Assembly (NCBI RefSeq): GCF_029714405.1
Contig: NZ_CP121650.1
Span: 9,178,233 to 9,242,232 of the forward strand
Origin: Bradyrhizobium sp. CB82
GTDB lineage: Bacteria; Pseudomonadota; Alphaproteobacteria; Rhizobiales; Xanthobacteraceae
Length of the DNA: 64,000 bases
Reading direction: 5' to 3'
Shown piece by piece: positions 44,789-52,094 of the stretch. The notes beneath the pieces are model-generated. The model did no database searches and was not told where the DNA came from. It saw only the letters and a list, made by a program, of their open reading frames with translations. Position 1 is the stretch's first letter. Each line of letters starts with the position of its first letter. The translations under genes and the position numbers were made by a program.

Positions 44789-45415
44789 TCAATAGGTCGC
44801 GCGCGTCCACATCGACTGCTGCGGCGCAGGCGGTGCGCAGGCTGAGGGCATCGCGCAGGCGGACATCGGCGGTGCGCAGGCCGAAGGCATCGCGCAGGCG
44901 GACATCGGCGGTGCGCAGGCCGAGGGCATCGCGCAGGCGGACATCGGCGGTGCGCAGGCCGAGGGCATCGCGCAAGCCGACATCGGCATTGCGCAGGCCG
45001 AAGGCATCGCGCAGGCGGACATCGGCGGTGCGCAGGCCGAAGGCATCGCGCAGGCGGACATCGGCGGTGCGCAGGCCGAGGGCACCGCGCAGGCGGACAT
45101 CGGCGGTGCGCAGGCCGAAGGCATCGCGCAGGCGGACATCGGCGGTGCGCAGGCCGAGGGCATCGCGCAGGCGGACATCGGCGGTGCGCAGGCCGAGGGC
45201 ATCGCGCAAGCCGACATCGGCATTGCGCAGGCCGAACCGGTGGGCATAGCACACGCAGAGTGCATCATGTTCACTTCCCCTTCCTTCGTCGGTTGGCTGC
45301 TTGCGGGTGCATCCCGCGGTTGAACTGGCGGCGTCTCGGCTGCGCTCTTCGCAGCTTCGCCTGTGGCCGCTTCCCTGCTCGCCTTGGCATCATCTTTTGG
45401 GGTGTTGGATGGCAT
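44789..45415 (-). CDS. Cysteine-repeat precursor peptide, 22 copies of SACA
   Basis: A 208-residue product. Residues 1-51 form a charged, cysteine-free leader-like part (MPSNTPKDDAKASREAA..., Lys/Glu/Ala/Pro-rich). From residue 53 the sequence is built from Ser-Ala-Cys-Ala-X-Pro units: two singles, then ten copies of the 13-residue block MSACAMPSACAPP (residues 67-196) with two substitutions (AVP once, AMP for APP once), and a tail APQQSMWTRATY. AAGGGAGG lies 7 bases before the ATG, an excellent site. It lies between a PLP-enzyme gene and a radical SAM/SPASM gene with gaps of 21 and 26 bases. The design fits a RiPP substrate with many repeated cores; no known family is recognised. Confidence 0.8.
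   Translation of the reverse strand: MPSNTPKDDAKASREAATGEAAKSAAETPPVQPRDAPASSQPTKEGEVNMMHSACAMPTGSACAMPMSACAMPSACAPPMSACAMPSACAPPMSACAMPSACAPPMSACAVPSACAPPMSACAMPSACAPPMSACAMPSACAMPMSACAMPSACAPPMSACAMPSACAPPMSACAMPSACAPPMSACAMPSACAPPAPQQSMWTRATY
44828..45217. repeat. Ten tandem 39-bp units inside the precursor gene
   Basis: Ten head-to-tail copies of a 39-base unit (13 codons) encode residues 67-196 of the precursor. Copies differ only at a few bases, for example GGCATTGCGCAGGCC variants. Because 39 is a multiple of three and the unit lacks stops in most frames, several frames stay open through it and give long artificial ORFs on both strands. Copy number is likely to vary by slippage or recombination. 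Confidence 0.95.
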
Positions 45416-45436
45416 GCTACTGCCTCCCTTGGAGGG

Positions 45437-46789
45437 TTAACCCGGCGCCAGCGAAGCGGCGATGGTGCGGGTCGCGTCGATGAAGGTGTCGATCTCTGAC
45501 ATATCGTTGAAGATGTTGGTCGACGCGCGAATTGCATACAGCGTCGAGCCGGACATTCCGGGAGGAGCCGGAAACTGGGTGCTGCGCACGTAGATGCGAT
45601 CCTTGCTCCACAAGGCGCTGACCACGGCGTTGATGAAATTCGAATCCAGCCCGGCCGCGGGATTGACCGACGGGACGAAGCTCGCCATTCCCGAGCTCAA
45701 CTCAGGGTGCTCGGCGGCGGGACTGAACAAGGCCGTCTCTCCCCAGGTCTCCACGATCCGGCGCTTGGCGTAGGTATTCATTGCCAGAATGTGCTGCTCG
45801 ATCGCTTCGCGGCCGATATCAGCGTCGAACTTCGCTGCTTCCACCATGGCAGCAAACCCCGGGGTGTTGTTGCAGCCGCGGATCTGAAGATCCGTGCTGA
45901 TCGGATACTGACCCAGGACGGGGGTGTATTCCGTCAGGATCGGCCACAGCTTCGTCGGGTTCAGGACGGCATCGCGCACATAAAGCACGCCCGTGCCGGG
46001 AGGACCGTTCAGCCATTTGTGCCCCGAGCAGGCGTAGAAATCGCAGCCGATCGCCGAAAGGTTGAGCGCGAGCGTGCCAAGCGCATGCGCGCCGTCGATG
46101 ACTGTCAGGATCCCGCGGCTCCTGGCGAACGCGCAGACCTGCTCGACCGGAAATCGGGTGCCCGTAGTCCAGGTGATGTGGGACAGCGCGATGACCTTGG
46201 TTCGCGGGGTGACGGCGTTACGGAAGAGCTCAACGACGCTCTCGGCGTTATTCAAAGGTGTCGGCACCGGGAGCTGCCTGAAGATGACGTTCCAGCGCTT
46301 CTGCAGGAGTGTGAGGGGCGCCAGCAGCGACCAGTGCTCCTGGTCGGTCGTCAGGATCTCATCTCCTTCAGCCAATGGCAGCCCGAGCAGCGCCATGGCT
46401 AGTCCCATTGTGGTGTTGTTGGTCAGGACGATTTCAAGTGGAGCGGCGCCAACGAACTTCGCGATGGCGGCGCGGTTGAGTTGTTGATTTTCCCCGAACC
46501 GGGGGCTGTCGAAGAAGCAATAGCTGGGATTCTGAGCCCAAGTCAGATTGTCGCTCGCATAGCGATCGAGTATCGGACGCGGCATCGACCCTTCCGATCC
46601 CGAATTCATGTAGATCATGCCGGGCGGTAAGACGAAATGTGCACGGACGGACTGCCAGTCGACTTCCTCCGGCGGGAAAGATCCCAGCGGCCGAATGGAA
46701 GGCTTGTCCTGGCCGGGCGCGGCATCGCTGGTGCCACCCAGTGCGCGGCGCGAACGCTGAAGCTGTTCCAGATGGCTGCGGATCGACAT
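45437..46789 (-). CDS. Class-V PLP-dependent enzyme (isopenicillin-N epimerase / cysteine desulfurase-like)
   Basis: A 450-residue fold-type I enzyme. The PLP lysine is Lys258 in ACSGHKWLNGPPGTG, and the ring-nitrogen Asp232 with His235 is in IDGAHALGTL. TNNTTMGLAMALLGLPLAEGDEIL and HITWTTGTRFPVEQV are typical of the CefD/desulfurase group. Unlike cysteine desulfurases no mobile catalytic-loop cysteine is apparent to me. It is the first gene of the tight operon, 21 bases ahead of the cysteine-rich peptide, so it may act on a residue of the peptide or on free cysteine. Confidence 0.85.
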   Translation of the reverse strand: MSIRSHLEQLQRSRRALGGTSDAAPGQDKPSIRPLGSFPPEEVDWQSVRAHFVLPPGMIYMNSGSEGSMPRPILDRYASDNLTWAQNPSYCFFDSPRFGENQQLNRAAIAKFVGAAPLEIVLTNNTTMGLAMALLGLPLAEGDEILTTDQEHWSLLAPLTLLQKRWNVIFRQLPVPTPLNNAESVVELFRNAVTPRTKVIALSHITWTTGTRFPVEQVCAFARSRGILTVIDGAHALGTLALNLSAIGCDFYACSGHKWLNGPPGTGVLYVRDAVLNPTKLWPILTEYTPVLGQYPISTDLQIRGCNNTPGFAAMVEAAKFDADIGREAIEQHILAMNTYAKRRIVETWGETALFSPAAEHPELSSGMASFVPSVNPAAGLDSNFINAVVSALWSKDRIYVRSTQFPAPPGMSGSTLYAIRASTNIFNDMSEIDTFIDATRTIAASLAPG

Positions 46790-46912
46790 TACCTTCGCCT
46801 ATTCGCGAGAGGTATCTGCTTGGCAAATCAACTCTAGATTGTTTGGATCGCGAGTCAACCTGTAATTGTCAGAGACGAAAAATTCTCCCTATTTGTTGAA
46901 TATGGCGCCTGG

Positions 46913-47077
46913 TTACCCGGCTCGGGCAGCGGACGTGCGAGCGCGTGTGTTCTTTTGTAGCGAGCGCGCTTGCGGCAGCGCCGGATCGGCGCGATTGCGG
47001 GATGGCGAGGAGGCCGTGCCCCAGGCGGGCAGTGATTCCAGTGAGGGACGTGCAGGAAGGGACTTCGACGTCGTCAT
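46913..47077 (-). CDS. 54-residue ORF with ideal ribosome binding site, upstream of peptide operon
   Basis: The frame MTTSKSLPARPSLESLPAW ... TRARTSAARAG is preceded by AAAGGAGGTCGCC, which is a near-perfect anti-16S match at the right distance. The product is Ser/Pro/Ala/Arg-rich, without cysteine, and ends 123 bases before the PLP-enzyme gene on the same strand. It could be a second small peptide of the system or a leader ORF. No similarity is recognised. Confidence 0.45.
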   Translation of the reverse strand: MTTSKSLPARPSLESLPAWGTASSPSRNRADPALPQARSLQKNTRARTSAARAG

Positions 47078-47097
47078 GGCGACCTCCTTTCATAGCG

Positions 47098-47454
47098 TCA
47101 TAGCGCCCGACCCGCTGAATCAGGCTGAAAGAAGGTGGTTGAACACGCGCACTCAGATCGAGCAGGTGGGAGTTTTCCCTTGCCGCGGGCAGGCAGCAGC
47201 CCTGCTGGCAACATCCGCAATGCCATCAGCCGCGTCAATTCCCGGCAAGCCGGATCGATTGCCATTCCGGATCCGGCGCAGCTCCCAGGACTGATCGAAA
47301 TAGCCACAATCGACGGGTGAGCGGACAGCTGTGAAACCGGGCAGGCATTCGCCCATGAGGCGCAGCTGCAAGATCGCAGTCCGTTGATCATCCGGATCGC
47401 GTCGGCGGCCCCTGCATCATAGCGCCACGGCGAAACATTAGTGCCCATCTTCAT
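47098..47454 (-). pseudogene. Possible decayed ORF, unrecognised
   Basis: The frame opens MKMGTNVSPWRYDAGAADAIRMINGLRS, which looks like a real protein start, but the rest (SCSCASWANACPVSQL...) has the character of a shifted frame, while an overlapping frame reads GECLPGFTAVRSPVDCGYFDQSWELRRIRNG. A frameshift within a former small gene is possible. No function can be given. Confidence 0.2.
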
Positions 47455-47511
47455 CGGCAGTGGCGCGCCGGCAGGCTGGCCGAAACACCATCGAGCCGCC
47501 CAAAGCCTCGC

Positions 47512-47805
47512 TCAGTGCTTGCTCGGTTCGAGCACCACGATCACGCCGGTGGGCTCCGGCTCGTGCGCCCGAAGGCTCGTCAGTTCCGGATCGCTCCAGT
47601 CGGCGAGACTTATGACTTCACCGGTCCGGCTCGCCATTTCGGGTGAGTCGGCGGGCTCCAAAACCTTCAGTCCGCTCTCGTCAACGAAGAACGTGTGGTC
47701 TCCGAACAGGCTGTTGAGTTGAGGCACGGCCGGGTGTCCATCTGGAAGCACCTGGGCGCCCAACTGTTTCATGGTCTCCTTGATCTGGATGGCATTCAGC
47801 TTCAT
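47512..47805 (-). CDS. Conserved small protein of unknown function
   Basis: A 97-residue protein, MKLNAIQIKETMKQLGAQVLPDGHPAVPQLNSLFGDHTFFVDESGLKVLEP... The FGDHTFF-x-D-x-x-GL-x-x-x-EP pattern looks like a recurrent small alphaproteobacterial family with no known role. GGAG lies 7 bases before the chosen ATG; the longer open frame upstream lacks support. It is on the same strand as the peptide operon but 435 bases away from the 54-residue ORF, so membership is doubtful. Confidence 0.7.
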   Translation of the reverse strand: MKLNAIQIKETMKQLGAQVLPDGHPAVPQLNSLFGDHTFFVDESGLKVLEPADSPEMASRTGEVISLADWSDPELTSLRAHEPEPTGVIVVLEPSKH

Positions 47806-48030
47806 GAGCCGCTCCATTTCGCGCTGATACAGTTTTCGGCTTGTCCATGGCGGGCCTCGGCCCATAGGCCTGTCCGCCCGGCTCAGAGTCCCGAACAAAG
47901 CGCGCGGGCAAATGTTCCTGCACGATGCGTTCCAAGGAGTCGGCAGCTGCTTTCGTCGCGCTAATGGCACGAGATTGCCGTGCCATGTGCACGATTGGGA
48001 CGATCCGCCGCGGGATAGCCACAACACGCT

Positions 48031-48166
48031 AGAGCACGATGCGGACCGCAAGCGCCGCGTCAGCGCAAAGTGCGCCGCGGTTTTCGCTCGCGACAAACGC
48101 GGAACGCGTTTGCGCGGAGATCATGCTCAAACAGCAACCTGAAGCGCGATGACGATTCACACCAAT
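48031..48166. repeat. Intergenic repeat (CTAGAGCA...GCGCGATGACGATTCA type)
   Basis: The stretch runs from CTAGAGCACGATGCGGACCG through GCGGTTTTCGCTCGCGACAA and GATCATGCTCAAACAGCAAC to AGCGCGATGACGATTCACAC. I know closely similar sequence as a common intergenic mosaic repeat of rhizobia; it marks the right edge of the region containing the peptide cluster. The rest of 47806-48177 has no gene I can support. Confidence 0.55.
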
Positions 48167-48177
48167 CTCATCTCGCT

Positions 48178-48906
48178 TCAGAGATCGAAATTGGTCGGCA
48201 GCATGACCACGTCGCGGATGGTCATGCCACGTGGCCGCGTCAGCATGAACATCACCACATCAGCAACTTCACTGGCCTCGAGCAGGCTTCCGGAGTCCCT
48301 CGCCTCCTGCAGCTTCTCGGCCGGCCAGTCCGTGAGCAGCGCGGTGATGACGGGACCTGGCGAAATCGACCCGATGCGGATGCCGTGCTTGAACACCTGG
48401 CGCCGCACCGTCTGCACGAAGCAGTTGATCGCCCATTTGGACGACGCATAGACCGGCTCCCAGGGCGTCGGAAAATGAGCCGCCAGCGAGCTCGTGACGA
48501 TGATGTCACCAGTCCGGCGCTCGATCATGTGGGGGAGCACGTCGTGAACGTTCTTCATCACGACGTTGACGTTCAGATTCAGCATCCGGTCGATCACCCT
48601 GCTGTCGGCATCGACGAGGTCGCCGCCAACATATGTGCCGGCATTGGCGTGCAGGATGTCGAGCTGACCGGTCTTCTCCAGGACGCGCGGCAGCAGGGTG
48701 GCGCAGTCGGCGGCATCGAGCAGGTCGATGACGAGCGGGGTCGCGGCGTCGCCGAGCCTGTTGCAGATCGCCTTCAGCGCGGCGGCGTCGCGATCGACCA
48801 TCACCACGCGCGCACCTGCGGCCAGCATTACCTCGGTGCTCGCCAATCCGATGCCCGACGCAGCCCCCGTCACGACGGCAACCTTCCCCTCCAGATCTCC
48901 TGCCAT
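48178..48906 (-). CDS. Short-chain dehydrogenase/reductase
   Basis: A 242-residue SDR. The cofactor loop is TGAASGIG, NANAG-like site reads LHANAGTY, and the catalytic set Ser-Tyr-Lys is in TSSLAAHF ... VYASSKWAINCF. The acidic VDRDAAA after beta-2 favours NAD over NADP. Overall it resembles ribitol 2-dehydrogenase-like polyol dehydrogenases, but the substrate is not certain. Start at MAGDLEGK has GAGGAAGG upstream. Confidence 0.88.
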   Translation of the reverse strand: MAGDLEGKVAVVTGAASGIGLASTEVMLAAGARVVMVDRDAAALKAICNRLGDAATPLVIDLLDAADCATLLPRVLEKTGQLDILHANAGTYVGGDLVDADSRVIDRMLNLNVNVVMKNVHDVLPHMIERRTGDIIVTSSLAAHFPTPWEPVYASSKWAINCFVQTVRRQVFKHGIRIGSISPGPVITALLTDWPAEKLQEARDSGSLLEASEVADVVMFMLTRPRGMTIRDVVMLPTNFDL

Positions 48907-49002
48907 GGCCTTCCTCCCTCTCTTCATTGCTCCAATATTGGAACGTTCTTTTCTATTCTTCTCGAGGCGGCCAGGCTGCTTAGGGCTTTCGCGCGGCGGC
49001 CG

Positions 49003-49689
49003 TCACTCGCCGCGACTTTCCCCGACCGACAGCGCGCAGATGCGCGACAGGTGCGCGTAGGGCAGGCCCGTTTCCGTGGCCCAGGCATTGAACTGCGCCT
49101 GCACCTTGGCGAGATCGGCCTTCGACTTCACCTCCTCGGCGATGTCGAGGCCGGTATCGCGCAGGCACGCGACGACGTCCCTGGAGGTGACGAAACCGTC
49201 CCAGCCGACGAAGCGCAGCAGCATCTGGCCAGTGTTGCCCCCAAGCCTGCTGCCGCGCTTGGTGAGGAGATCGAGCAGGCCGACCTCGTCCGAGGATGGC
49301 CATTCCGCCAGGAACTTGCCGAAGCTGCCGTGCTCCTTTGAGATATCCTGCACGAAGGCCGCGTTCTCGCGCACCGACAGGATCTTTGCGCCGTTGCGCA
49401 CGATGCTGGGGTCGCGCATCAGGCCTTCCCAGTAGTCCTCGGGCTGAAAGCTCAGCTTGGCCGGCTGGAAGCGCAGAAAAGCCCGTTCAAAGCCGTCCCA
49501 TTTCGAATCGATCACGCTCCAGGCAAAGCCGGCGCAAAACACCCGCTTGGTCATCTCCGCGAGGATGCGATCATCAGGCAGTTTTGCCAGCGCCTTTGCA
49601 TCAGGCTTCGCCGGCAGCAGCTTCTCCAACTGCTTGGGCCCGCCCTTGCGCTTCTCGGCGCGGGCGCGAATGGTTTTGAACGAGGTCAT
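49003..49689 (-). CDS. DNA-3-methyladenine glycosylase I-like protein
   Basis: A 228-residue protein of the Tag-like superfamily found in alphaproteobacteria: VFCAGFAWSVIDSKWDGFERAFLRFQPAKLSF, then IVRNGAKILSVRENAAFVQDI (cf. Tag IIRNRAKI), and the late GGNTGQMLLRFVGWDGFVTSRDVVACL. Base excision of alkylated purines is the expected role, but it lacks the zinc-binding termini of E. coli Tag, so activity is inferred. Start at MTSFKTIRAR; a second ATG lies 15 bases upstream. Confidence 0.8.
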   Translation of the reverse strand: MTSFKTIRARAEKRKGGPKQLEKLLPAKPDAKALAKLPDDRILAEMTKRVFCAGFAWSVIDSKWDGFERAFLRFQPAKLSFQPEDYWEGLMRDPSIVRNGAKILSVRENAAFVQDISKEHGSFGKFLAEWPSSDEVGLLDLLTKRGSRLGGNTGQMLLRFVGWDGFVTSRDVVACLRDTGLDIAEEVKSKADLAKVQAQFNAWATETGLPYAHLSRICALSVGESRGE

Positions 49690-49785
49690 TCGATCACCTG
49701 CCATGAGGCCGCGTTACGTCATCAGACTTCACCGGGAAGATCCAGCCCTGCGATACCGGACAGCTACCGCAGCTCGACTGGCTCG

Positions 49786-50193
49786 TCAGTGCCGCGCCGC
49801 AAGATGGTTGCCTTGCCCGGCATATTGGCGCTTGAGATCGGCGAGACTGGCGTTGGCGACATTGAGCCGCTGCGCCAGTAGGCGCGCGAGCAGCAGCGCG
49901 ACCTCGGGCTTCTGAATGAGGAACGAGGCGGCATCGTCGAACTCGTAGATGACGGAATCGGCGCAGGCACGTACGGTCGCGGTATGCGGCTGTTGGAGCA
50001 GTACAGACATCTCGCCGAACACGGCGCCGGGCTCAGTGATGGTCGCAACCACGGTGCCGCCCTTGATCACCTCGAGCTTGCCCTCCATCAGCACGTAGAG
50101 GTGCCCCGAGGCGCCGCCCTCGGAGAGGATCAGCGTCCCGGCTGCGACTCGCTGCTGCGTTCCACCACTGCAATAGTCCAGCACAGTGCGCAT
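49786..50193 (-). CDS. Single-domain cyclic-nucleotide-binding protein
   Basis: A 135-residue protein that is one CNB domain (cAMP-receptor fold): TLILSEGGASGHLYVLMEGKLEVIKGG, then the phosphate-binding cassette region GAVFGEMSVLLQQPHTATVRA, and a C-terminal helix LLARLLAQRLNVANASLADLKRQ. There is no DNA-binding or catalytic partner domain. GAGGA lies 7 bases upstream of the ATG. Target unknown. Confidence 0.85.
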   Translation of the reverse strand: MRTVLDYCSGGTQQRVAAGTLILSEGGASGHLYVLMEGKLEVIKGGTVVATITEPGAVFGEMSVLLQQPHTATVRACADSVIYEFDDAASFLIQKPEVALLLARLLAQRLNVANASLADLKRQYAGQGNHLAARH

Positions 50194-50301
50194 GTTGATA
50201 TCCTCGTCCGCGTCAGACTAGGCACCGACGCAGCCGGCGTCGAAGGGATAAAAACGGCGAGCTTGCTCAACTCTTCGGCATCAGCACCATACCGCAGTGC
50301 A

Positions 50302-51033
50302 TCACAGGCTCGGCGCGGGCTCCAGCGGCAGGGACTGCAGGCCGCCGAAACGGCGCTCGCGGCGGTGGAACGAGGCGAGCGCCTCGGCGAGATCGGAGCT
50401 ATCAAACTCGGGCCACATCCGCTCGGTGAAATGCAGCTCGGCATAGGCGCCCTCCCACAACAGGAAGTCTGACAGCCGCTTTTCGCCCGAGGTGCGGATG
50501 ATGAGATCGACGTCGCGCAAACCGACCTCGCCGGTGACGAGCTGCGAGAAGGCCTCGCGGGTGAGGCTCGTCAGCGCGGCCGCTTTCGCGGCGGCGTTGA
50601 GGATGGCGTCGCGCGCCGAATAGTCGACGGCAATGCGCAGATGCAGCACTTTGCCTTGGGCGGTCGCGCGCTCAGCGCCGGCAATCGCCGCGGCAATGCC
50701 CTCGGGCAGGCGGTCGCGGCGACCGATCACGGAAAGCCGCACGCCGTTCTTGACCAGGCTCTGCACCTCGTTGGCGAGATAGAAGCGGAGCAGCGTCATC
50801 AGGGCTGCAACCTCGGCCCTGGGCCGGCGCCAATTGTCGGTCGAGAACGCATAGAGCGTCAGCGTGCCGATGCCTTGCTTGGGTGCGGCTTCGACGATGC
50901 GCCTGATCGTCTCGACGCCGGCCTCGTGGCCGCGGACGCGCGACAGGCCGCGCCGTGTCGCCCACCTTCCGTTGCCGTCCATGATGATGCCGACGTGAAG
51001 CATTTCGTTGGCTAGCGTGACGTCACTTTGCAT
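50302..51033 (-). CDS. uppS: Cis-prenyltransferase (undecaprenyl diphosphate synthase family)
   Basis: A 243-residue enzyme with the family signature HVGIIMDGNGRWATRRGLSRVRGHEAG, the conserved TLYAFSTDNWRRP, IRTSGEKRLSDFLLWEGAYAELHF and ERRFGG blocks. It extends farnesyl diphosphate with Z-isoprene units. Because it is not next to frr, cdsA or dxr, it is likely a second copy beside the essential cell-wall enzyme and may make another Z-prenyl product. The start ATG lies inside a perfect 17-bp palindrome that also occurs in front of the neighbouring regulator operon. Confidence 0.88.
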   Translation of the reverse strand: MQSDVTLANEMLHVGIIMDGNGRWATRRGLSRVRGHEAGVETIRRIVEAAPKQGIGTLTLYAFSTDNWRRPRAEVAALMTLLRFYLANEVQSLVKNGVRLSVIGRRDRLPEGIAAAIAGAERATAQGKVLHLRIAVDYSARDAILNAAAKAAALTSLTREAFSQLVTGEVGLRDVDLIIRTSGEKRLSDFLLWEGAYAELHFTERMWPEFDSSDLAEALASFHRRERRFGGLQSLPLEPAPSL

Positions 51034-51041
51034 CGCAAAGT
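51025..51041. promoter_or_regulatory. 17-bp palindromic operator at the prenyltransferase start codon
   Basis: On the minus strand ACTTTGCGATGCAAAGT is a perfect dyad (7-base arms, GAT centre) that includes the ATG start codon of the prenyltransferase gene. It matches the element at 52095-52111 at 16 of 17 positions. The regulator gene lies between the two copies. Confidence 0.65.
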
Positions 51042-51062
51042 CTCCGGTCAAAAAAGGGCTGA

Positions 51063-51437
51063 TCAGGTCGAGATGATGCCGAGGCGGCCGAGCGGCGGGG
51101 CCTCGCGGCCGGCGGCCTTGGCGGCATCGCGCACCAGACGTTCGAGCACGGTGAGATAATCGAGGAAGCGGCGCCGGCCGGCCTTGGTCAGCCGGCAGGT
51201 GGTATGAGGACGGTTGCCTTCGTAACCCTTGGTCACGTCGACGAGGCCGGCCTCCTGCAACACGGCGAGATGCCGGCTGAGATTGCCGTCGGTCAGGCCG
51301 CAAAGCTGTTTGAGATCGGCGAAGGCAAGTCCCTTCGGATGCGCCATCAGCGAGGTCAGCAGGCCGAGCCTCGCCTTCTCGTGGATGACGCGATCGAGCC
51401 CTTCATAGGAGAAGGGCGCGCTTTCAATCTTCGACAT
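51063..51437 (-). CDS. Winged-helix transcriptional regulator
   Basis: A 124-residue one-domain regulator (ArsR/MarR-like winged helix): LLTSLMAHPKGLAFADLKQLCGLTDGNLSRHLAVLQEAGLVDVTKGY is the helix-turn-helix and wing. The start MSKIESAPF has GGAGA upstream; it overlaps the upstream membrane protein gene by 14 bases, so both are one operon. It probably binds the palindromes at 51025-51041 and 52095-52111, i.e. controls its own operon and the prenyltransferase gene. Confidence 0.85.
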   Translation of the reverse strand: MSKIESAPFSYEGLDRVIHEKARLGLLTSLMAHPKGLAFADLKQLCGLTDGNLSRHLAVLQEAGLVDVTKGYEGNRPHTTCRLTKAGRRRFLDYLTVLERLVRDAAKAAGREAPPLGRLGIIST

Positions 51438-52041
51438 CAAGGTCTCCGGACGCAACATAGAGAATGACAGCCATCACCGACTGCCCGATCACGAAGGGCA
51501 GGCCCATGGTCCAGGGCGAAAGCGTGTGAGTCTGGCTCGCCAGCACGGCGACGGCAAAGCCCGACACGAAATACCAGGCGCCCGCCAGCGCTACGCTGCG
51601 TGGCAGCGAACGGATGGAAGCGAAAATGCCGAGCGACACCAGGACTTGCCACAGGCCCGGCAACAACCAGAGCGTCTCGGCAGAAAACTTCCACAGCACC
51701 ACCGCGAGCAGCACACCGGCGGCGCCGGCCGGCAAGAACTGCTCGATCGCCTGATGGATCATGGCGTCGGCAAGACCGGAGTGATGGCGGCGCGAGCGCG
51801 CGCGCATCTCGATCCAGATCATGGAGCCCGCGAGCGCCGCCGCCAGACCCCAGCCGAGGAAGAATACGAGCGGATTAGTGGTCGGGTCGTCGATGAAAAG
51901 ATATTGCAGGAAGGCGGTGATAAGCGCGAGCGCGCCGGTTGCGGCCATCGTCGCGGGGCCATAGCCGCGAAAGGCGGTACCGGTTGCGATCTGGCTGCGG
52001 ATCGCAACAATATCCGCCAGCGCCTTGTCGAGATCGCGCAT
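51424..52041 (-). CDS. Membrane protein, partner of the winged-helix regulator
   Basis: A 205-residue protein with about five or six hydrophobic segments (ATGALALITAFLQYLFI, PLVFFLGWGLAAALAGSMIWI, GAAGVLLAVVLWKFSA, LWLLPGLWQVLVSLGIFASI, VALAGAWYFVSGFAVAVLA, MGLPFVIGQSVMAVILYVASG). A soluble N-terminal helix MRDLDKALADIVAIRSQIA precedes them. An alternative GTG start at 52065 is possible. Membrane protein plus small winged-helix regulator is a common pairing in which the regulator is controlled from the membrane; the function is unknown. Confidence 0.8.
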   Translation of the reverse strand: MRDLDKALADIVAIRSQIATGTAFRGYGPATMAATGALALITAFLQYLFIDDPTTNPLVFFLGWGLAAALAGSMIWIEMRARSRRHHSGLADAMIHQAIEQFLPAGAAGVLLAVVLWKFSAETLWLLPGLWQVLVSLGIFASIRSLPRSVALAGAWYFVSGFAVAVLASQTHTLSPWTMGLPFVIGQSVMAVILYVASGDLDVED

Positions 52042-52094
52042 CTGCAACGTCGAACCTCGTTCCACCGTCGCCCCCGTTCGGGGCGACGCCGCTT

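Noticed and set aside
44828..45217. CRISPR array
   Set aside because: The 39-bp units are directly adjacent with no unique spacers, and they lie inside a coding frame; no cas gene is near.
43338..45254. 638-codon frame joining the repeat region to the radical SAM protein
   Set aside because: The upstream part is the SACA repeat read in another frame. The SACA frame has an excellent ribosome binding site and a leader, and the radical SAM gene has its own start at 44762.
47681..48022. 113-codon minus-strand frame (MAIPRRIVPIVHMARQ...)
   Set aside because: Its second half overlaps, in another frame, the well-supported 97-residue gene; the first half alone shows no recognisable features.
40610..48166. 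Integrative element inserted in tRNA-Arg
   Set aside because: No integrase, no transfer genes and no second copy of the tRNA 3' end were found; kept only as a possibility in the findings.
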